Shown here: positions 59,086-64,000 of the stretch, piece after piece | How the letters are laid out: every line of letters begins with the position of its first letter | How positions within the stretch are numbered: the stretch's first letter is position 1 | Assembly: GCF_001421805.1 (NCBI RefSeq) | Contig: NZ_LMLC01000001.1 | Span: 1 to 64,000, forward strand | Direction: 5' to 3' | Source of the DNA: Sphingomonas sp. Leaf34 | GTDB taxonomy: Bacteria > Pseudomonadota > Alphaproteobacteria > Sphingomonadales > Sphingomonadaceae | Length of the DNA: 64,000 nt | Position numbers and translations under genes: made by a program | The notes under the pieces: model-generated | What the model was told of the DNA's origin: nothing | Database searches by the model: none | The model's input: the letters and a program-made list of their open reading frames with translations, nothing else

Positions 59086-60441
59086 TTAGCGCAGCGTCAG
59101 CAGCAGCCGGACGCCGTTGCCCGCGCGTAATGTCAGACGGCTGATCGGTTCGGGATCGTCGCCGGCGATCGTCGCGAGATCGAACGTCCGGACGATCCCC
59201 GCCAGCGTCAGCAACGCCTCCTGTTGTGCAAACCCCGCGCCGATGCAGACGCGCGGCCCCTTGCCGAACGGCAGATACGCATGGCGACACGCGTCAGCCT
59301 GATCGGGATCGTCGAAGCGATCGGGATCGAACCCGTGCGGTTCGGGAAAATTGTCGCGGTTGCGCTGCACCAGCCACGGCGACACCACCAGCATCGCACC
59401 GGGATCAAGATGCTTGTCGCGCATGTCGACCGGGCAGGTAACGCTACGCACGAGGAAGCTCAGCGGGGGGTAGAGCCGCAGTGTCTCGCGAAAGACGTTG
59501 CGCGTCACGCCGAGGGCTTTCAGCGATTCGTAGGTGAGCGGCACCTCTCCTGTCTCGGCGCGGATCGCAGCCTGCAAGGCGGGGTCGCGCGCTAGCAGGT
59601 ACAGCGCCCAGGTAATCGCGCTCGCCGCGGTCTCGTGCCCCGCCAGGAAGATCGTCGAGATCTGCTCCATCACCTCCTGCTCGGTAAACGCCGCGCCCGT
59701 GTGCGGGTGGCGCGCATCGATCAGCGACTGGAGAATGTCCTCCCCCCGCTCATGGCGTACGTGCGTAGCCGCGTACCGCTCCGCGACGATCCCCGCGAAT
59801 ACCGCGTGGATCCGTGCGGCGGCGCGGCGCGCGCGACCCAGATAGCCGAACCCCGGGAGGCGATAGAGCCGCAGCATCGAACTGCGCTGCGCCTGTTTCT
59901 GATAATCATGGAACGCCTCGAAGATCTCGCGGGCGCCGCGGGCATCGAGCGGTCGCGAGAACATCGTCCGGAAGATCACGTCGGCGGCGATGTGCGTCGC
60001 CAGCGGATCGATCGCGACGGGCTTTGCGAGGTCGAGTCCGCGCATCGTCGCCAGCAGGTCGTCGACGGCGGCGGCCATCATCGGGAAGACACGCTTCAGC
60101 GCGGTATGGCTGAACGCGGGGTTCACCATCGCGCGCTGATCGCGCCAGTCCTGCCCGTTCGACGAGAACACCGAATTGCCGATCAGCGGATCGAGCAGAT
60201 CCTGGAGGAAGGCGTGCTTTGGAAATATCTCCGCGTCGGTCTCGAGGATACGGCGCACCAGCGGCAGTTCGTTGGCGATGTAGAACGACAGAGCGGGCGT
60301 GTGGATCTCGCCCATCTTCATCGTGTAGCTCTTGTCGAACAGGACATGGATCCACGAGTTCCAGCCGCGCAGGAACCGCTTGAACAGCGACGACCGGGTG
60401 GCGTGCGGCTGCGGATAGGGCGGCGTAAAGCGGACCGTCAT
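59086..60441 (-). CDS. Cytochrome P450
   Basis: The 451-residue P450 has the I-helix oxygen-activation motif FLAGHETAASA, the K-helix ETLRLYPP and the haem-binding loop FGKGPRVCIGAGFA with the Cys ligand. It is soluble, with no N-terminal membrane anchor. Arrangement resembles the CYP families that oxidise fatty acids or terpenoids, but substrate is unknown. No ferredoxin or reductase is adjacent. Its ATG overlaps the stop of the upstream hydrolase gene by four bases, so translation is coupled. Confidence 0.93.
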   Translation of the reverse strand: MTVRFTPPYPQPHATRSSLFKRFLRGWNSWIHVLFDKSYTMKMGEIHTPALSFYIANELPLVRRILETDAEIFPKHAFLQDLLDPLIGNSVFSSNGQDWRDQRAMVNPAFSHTALKRVFPMMAAAVDDLLATMRGLDLAKPVAIDPLATHIAADVIFRTMFSRPLDARGAREIFEAFHDYQKQAQRSSMLRLYRLPGFGYLGRARRAAARIHAVFAGIVAERYAATHVRHERGEDILQSLIDARHPHTGAAFTEQEVMEQISTIFLAGHETAASAITWALYLLARDPALQAAIRAETGEVPLTYESLKALGVTRNVFRETLRLYPPLSFLVRSVTCPVDMRDKHLDPGAMLVVSPWLVQRNRDNFPEPHGFDPDRFDDPDQADACRHAYLPFGKGPRVCIGAGFAQQEALLTLAGIVRTFDLATIAGDDPEPISRLTLRAGNGVRLLLTLR

Positions 60442-61562
60442 GCGATCGTCCGGAACGCCGCGACCGATGCCTCTATGCCGCGTGCCGATGCCGTGAGACT
60501 CGGCAGGTCGAGCGGGCTGACGCGGTCGCCGACGCGCAGATAATCGAAATGGATCTCGTATTTGTTACGCCAGCCCTTGTGATAGGTTTCGGGTTCGTAG
60601 AACCGGTGGAAGCGCGGGCTGAGCAGTTCGATCCGCGGGCGCGGCGACGGGTCGACCAGCAGCAGCGGGTTCGCGCCAAAGAACGCCGCACCATCAGGCG
60701 GCGAGCCGATGTCGATCCAGCGAAATTCCTGCGCTGACAGATACCGAAGCCGCGCATGAAAGCGTACCGCATCGCGGCGACAGGCCACCAGCGGGATGCA
60801 ATGGCCATAGGTAACCAGCACGAAATTCGCCGGCAGCGTGCCCTCATACCGTTCGAGCAGTCGCGCCATCAGCAGCATCGCGAGGATCGAGCCGTTGCTG
60901 TGACTGACCAGCAGCACCTCGTCATGATCGCCGTGCAGGTCCTTCGCAATCTCATCCACGAACGCGTCGAGACGCGCCTGGAGCGCCAGCGATCCCTCGC
61001 CGTCGCCGAACTCGCCGTTGAACACGAAAAACCGCAGGAGCCACGGTGCGCGGATGGCGTTGAGCAGTGGAATCGCGCCGCCGGCGCCGACGATCAGGCC
61101 AATGACGAGCGCAAGCCACCACGGCAGCCAGAGCAGCGCGACGAGGAACACCGGCAGTGCGATCAGCAGCGGCAACAGCACGCTGAGGATAGGCGGATAG
61201 AGCATCGTCACCAGCGGACCGGTGGCGATCTTCCTGACAGTCGCGAAATCGAACAGGCGAAAATGATCGGTGTAGACGCGAGCGGCGCGCAGGCCGAGCT
61301 GGACCGGGTTGCGGATCCACGCCTGCTGGACAATGTCCTCCCAGCGCAGGAAACTATAGTCGGTGGTGACGTCGGCGGTGTCGTTGCGTACCGTCCAGTC
61401 GCTGCGGATCGGTGAGGCCTTGCGGCGGCGCGAGACGGTGACGCTTTGGCCAGTCTTGTCGGCGTAGCGGACAAGCTGTTCCTTGGCGAGATTGTAATAA
61501 AAACGCACGCCACGCGGATCGAACCCGCCCAAGTAGAAGACTTTACGCTTGAATGTCGTCAC
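60438..61562 (-). CDS. Membrane-associated alpha/beta-hydrolase-like protein (GTG start)
   Basis: The 374-residue protein begins MTTFKRKVFYLGGFDPRG, has two adjacent helices (about residues 120-165) and then LLVSHSNGSILAMLLMARLL with a Ser in a GxSxG-like SHSNGS context, typical of hydrolase nucleophile elbows, followed by a C-terminal part rich in aromatic residues. It may act on lipids. The family is not firmly recognised. GTG 61562 is the only practical start. It is coupled to the P450 and diverges from the small PLA2-like gene. Confidence 0.78.
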   Translation of the reverse strand: MTTFKRKVFYLGGFDPRGVRFYYNLAKEQLVRYADKTGQSVTVSRRRKASPIRSDWTVRNDTADVTTDYSFLRWEDIVQQAWIRNPVQLGLRAARVYTDHFRLFDFATVRKIATGPLVTMLYPPILSVLLPLLIALPVFLVALLWLPWWLALVIGLIVGAGGAIPLLNAIRAPWLLRFFVFNGEFGDGEGSLALQARLDAFVDEIAKDLHGDHDEVLLVSHSNGSILAMLLMARLLERYEGTLPANFVLVTYGHCIPLVACRRDAVRFHARLRYLSAQEFRWIDIGSPPDGAAFFGANPLLLVDPSPRPRIELLSPRFHRFYEPETYHKGWRNKYEIHFDYLRVGDRVSPLDLPSLTASARGIEASVAAFRTIA

Positions 61563-61582
61563 GATCGCCGCCTACTTCCCCG

Positions 61583-61888
61583 ATGCCGACCGACGAGACG
61601 CAGCCCGTACGCGACTATTGTTACTTTCTGGACCACCGGAAATATAATCGCAATCGCGGCTGTCAATTGCACGACAATGCGTATGGCATTGCCGGCGGTG
61701 GCGGCGAGCGCGCGCGCTGGCGGGCGGACATTGCGCTATATCGTCGGATGCGCGGCGAAGGCGATCCGATGGCGCTGCCAACGCTGGTCGCGTGCCTCCT
61801 GTATGGCTGGTTTTTCTTCAACTATCATCCGGGACGATGGCTATGGCGGGGGCAGCTGCTCAGGCGGTTCGTGAAGGCAAAATCATGA
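61583..61888 (+). CDS. Small phospholipase A2-like membrane protein
   Basis: The product (101 residues from ATG 61583; ATG 61553 adds ten) has CQLHDNAYG, the C-x2-H-D-x2-Y-G signature of phospholipase A2 (catalytic His), then RWRADIALYRRM where that fold has its second Asp, and a single membrane helix near the C-terminus (LVACLLYGWFFFNY) with a basic tail. If active it would release fatty acids from membrane lipids. Disulfide cysteines of secreted PLA2s are absent. Its stop overlaps the kdsA ATG (ATGA). Confidence 0.7.
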   Translation: MPTDETQPVRDYCYFLDHRKYNRNRGCQLHDNAYGIAGGGGERARWRADIALYRRMRGEGDPMALPTLVACLLYGWFFFNYHPGRWLWRGQLLRRFVKAKS

Positions 61889-62733
61889 CGCATGCGCCTG
61901 GGCGGCACGTGAAGGTCGCCATCAGGTCGGGCACCGATGTGACGTTCGGCGCGGACCTGCCGTTCGTCTTCGTCGGCGGACCCTGCCAGATCGAGAGCCG
62001 CGAACACACGCTGCGGATCGCCGACTTTCTCGTCGGGGCGGCGCGAACCGCGGGCGTCCCCTTCGTCTTCAAGGCGTCGTACGACAAGGCGAACCGGACA
62101 TCGGGCACCGGCCAGCGCGGGATCGGCATCGACGACGGCCTGCGCATTCTCGCCGACGTCCGCGATCGTTTCGGCTGCCCGGTGCTGACCGACGTCCACG
62201 CGGTCGACCAGGTCGCCGCGGTCGCGGACGCCGTCGATATCCTCCAGATCCCCGCCTTCCTGAGCCGCCAGACCGACCTGCTGATTGCCGCGGGTGCGTC
62301 GGGGCGCGTGGTCAACGTCAAGAAGGGGCAGTTCCTCGCACCATGGGACATGGCGGCGGTGGCGGCGAAGATCGCCTCGACCGGCAACGACCGCATCATC
62401 CTGTGCGATCGCGGCGCGAGCTTCGGCTACAACACATTGGTGTCGGACATGCGCGCGCTGCCGATCATGGCGCGGACCGGCTACCCGGTGATGTTCGACG
62501 CGACGCATTCGGTACAGGCACCCGGCGGCCACGGCGATTCGTCGGGCGGCGACCGTGACTTCGCGCCGGTGCTGGCGCGCGCCGCGGTCGCCGCCGGCGT
62601 CGCCGCGATCTTCGCCGAAGCGCATGACGATCCCGCCAACGCCCCGTCAGACGGCGCGATCATGCTGCCGCTCGACTGGATCGGCCCGCTACTGTCGACA
62701 CTGGTGGCGATCGACGCGGTGGTAAAGGCGTAA
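61885..62733 (+). CDS. kdsA: 3-deoxy-8-phosphooctulonate synthase
   Basis: The 282-residue TIM-barrel enzyme makes KDO-8-phosphate from arabinose-5-phosphate and PEP for lipopolysaccharide. Signatures are GGPCQIESREHTLRIAD, KASYDKANRTS, GCPVLTDVH, LQIPAFLSRQTDLL, NVKKGQFLAPWDM and FDATHSVQAPGG. ATG 61885 overlaps the PLA2-like stop and is preferred over a longer start. Confidence 0.96.
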   Translation: MTHAPGRHVKVAIRSGTDVTFGADLPFVFVGGPCQIESREHTLRIADFLVGAARTAGVPFVFKASYDKANRTSGTGQRGIGIDDGLRILADVRDRFGCPVLTDVHAVDQVAAVADAVDILQIPAFLSRQTDLLIAAGASGRVVNVKKGQFLAPWDMAAVAAKIASTGNDRIILCDRGASFGYNTLVSDMRALPIMARTGYPVMFDATHSVQAPGGHGDSSGGDRDFAPVLARAAVAAGVAAIFAEAHDDPANAPSDGAIMLPLDWIGPLLSTLVAIDAVVKA

Positions 62734-62825
62734 CGGCCGCAGCGGAGCCTCACGCCCTTCCACGATCGGCGGCCGCGATTGGCGGCCACATCGGGGGCCG
62801 CGATCGGCGGCCAGCATGGCTGAGG

Positions 62826-64000
62826 TCACCCACCGTGCGAACGCACCGATCTGAAGAGCAGCCACCCGCCGAAGCCGGCAAGGATACCGAGCGTACCACC
62901 CAGGACATAGGCGTCGATGGCGCGATTCGGCGCAAACAGCCCGCCAGTCATGTACCCGAAAATACCCGCACCGCTTGTCGCGGCGCTGTAGATCGCGGCG
63001 ACCTTGCCGTGCGCACCGGCCGGTGACTCCCGTTGCAGCACCGTCCGGACCGCGACGTTGTGGGCGCTGTTGGCGGCACCGCCGATCACGAACGAGAGCC
63101 CCACGAAGACCAGACCGCCCGTCATCATGATGCCGGCGATCCCGATCGCGAGCATGGTGCCGCCCATGACCATCGCAGCGGCAAATGCAAGCGGCGCCGG
63201 ATGCCGCATCGGCATCGTGCCCGATGCCGCGGCTCCCGCCATCATCCCACCCGCCCAGCACGCGGTCAGCACCCCAAACGCGGCGGGCCCCGCCGCCAGC
63301 GAAACCGTCACGAGAAAGACGAATGCCACATCGGCGATGGCGGTAGCATAAACCGCCAGCGTCAGCGCACCGATCAGGATCGTGATCCGGCGGTCCCTCA
63401 ACACAAGTCGGTATTCGGACAGGAGTGTCCGCGCCTCGCCGCCGTCTGGCTCGCCCTCTTCCACTTCCGGAGGGCGGCGCAGGCCACTTGCCAGAACGAC
63501 GGCGGCGAGCAGCGCGAAGCTGGCCGCATCGATCAACAGCGCGTTCCGCGTCCCGCCCCATGCCACCAGCGCGCCCCCCATGACCGGCCCGGCAAGCATG
63601 CCCGCGCTCCGCACGAATTCCAGCACCGCGTTAGCCCGCGGCAACGTCATGCCCAACCCGGCAGCCAGGATCGGAATGAGCGCGAAGCTGGCCGTCCCGC
63701 CGAGCGCAAACGACACGCTGAGGATAGCAGCACCGGCGAGGGTCGAAAGCAGATCGGGGTGCCACGCCATCCACGCGATGATGACGGCATCGGCAAGCGC
63801 GGTCGCGACCAGCAATCTGCCCGCATCGTGCGCGTCGACCAGTCGGCCGATCAACGGCGTCGCGAGAAGGCCGGGCAGCAATTGCGCGACGAGCAGCATC
63901 GAGACGGCGAAAGGCGTATGATCTCCCCCGCTTCGGAACATCAGCGTTATCAGCGAAATCTCGTCGCCGATCGAAGAAAGGGACAGCGTGGCCAGCAAGA
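62826..64000 (-). CDS. MFS transporter, N-terminus cut by right edge
   Basis: The visible 391 residues show about 11-12 helices with MFS features (GRLVDAHDAGRLLVATALAD in loop 2-3, PRANAVLEFVRSAGMLAGPVMGGALVA) of the DHA3-like group. The frame is open to the edge and a TTG at 63998 falls inside the first helix, so the start lies outside. A ggcggccgcgat-rich direct repeat (about 62765-62815) separates it from kdsA. Confidence 0.85.
   Translation of the reverse strand, partial: LLATLSLSSIGDEISLITLMFRSGGDHTPFAVSMLLVAQLLPGLLATPLIGRLVDAHDAGRLLVATALADAVIIAWMAWHPDLLSTLAGAAILSVSFALGGTASFALIPILAAGLGMTLPRANAVLEFVRSAGMLAGPVMGGALVAWGGTRNALLIDAASFALLAAVVLASGLRRPPEVEEGEPDGGEARTLLSEYRLVLRDRRITILIGALTLAVYATAIADVAFVFLVTVSLAAGPAAFGVLTACWAGGMMAGAAASGTMPMRHPAPLAFAAAMVMGGTMLAIGIAGIMMTGGLVFVGLSFVIGGAANSAHNVAVRTVLQRESPAGAHGKVAAIYSAATSGAGIFGYMTGGLFAPNRAIDAYVLGGTLGILAGFGGWLLFRSVRSHGG

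Overview
The window looks like chromosome of an alphaproteobacterium of the Sphingomonas type. Evidence: high GC with strong third-position GC bias, an Escherichia-unlike but alphaproteobacterial pyrF/trpF-trpB-trpA-accD-folC layout, a NodT-type outer-membrane efflux lipoprotein with EmrA/EmrB, a large TonB-dependent receptor, kdsA (so an outer membrane with KDO), and many short GC-rich palindromic repeats between genes. Genus is inference from gene content only.

Region 1 (1-9.5 kb): end of a Pro/Ala-repeat protein, a YkuD-like protein with an altered active-site motif, a prolyl 4-hydroxylase-like dioxygenase, a small secreted HExxH protein, a catalase-like haem protein, a divergent ohr/ohrR pair, an exo/endonuclease-phosphatase protein, a large patatin-like lipase and a LapA-domain membrane protein that overlaps pyrF. 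Region 2 (9.6-22.9 kb): trpF, trpB, trpA, accD and folC (trpB-trpA-accD overlap), an AmpG-like permease, a stand-alone receiver protein, a pseudouridine synthase with a very long basic tail, rsmD, an MHS-type transporter and an OmpR-type two-component system.

Region 3 (23.5-41.8 kb, minus strand) is the str-S10-spc ribosomal supercluster: rpsL-rpsG-fusA-tuf, then rpsJ through rpsQ, rplN through rplO, secY and adk. It is interrupted between tuf and rpsJ by a DUF559-type nuclease gene boxed by inverted copies of a palindromic repeat plus a small membrane protein, and a two-component system sits where rpsM-rpsK-rpoA-rplQ would be expected. RpsL carries Arg at position 88, a residue known from streptomycin-resistant ribosomes.

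Region 4 (41.9-50.9 kb): membrane protein, secreted alpha/beta hydrolase, tRNA-Trp(CCA), secE-nusG, then a convergent sialidase-like gene and TonB-dependent receptor that split nusG from rplK-rplA. Region 5 (51-64 kb): two glycosyltransferases, a MarR-regulated NodT-EmrA-EmrB efflux operon, a cytochrome P450 overlapping an alpha/beta hydrolase, a small phospholipase-A2-like protein overlapping kdsA, and an MFS transporter cut by the right edge.

No CRISPR array, prophage or recognisable insertion sequence was seen. The least explained structures are the repeat-boxed nuclease gene, the structured rpsJ-rplC spacer, the PLA2-like/kdsA and P450/hydrolase pairs, and the split nusG-rplK locus.
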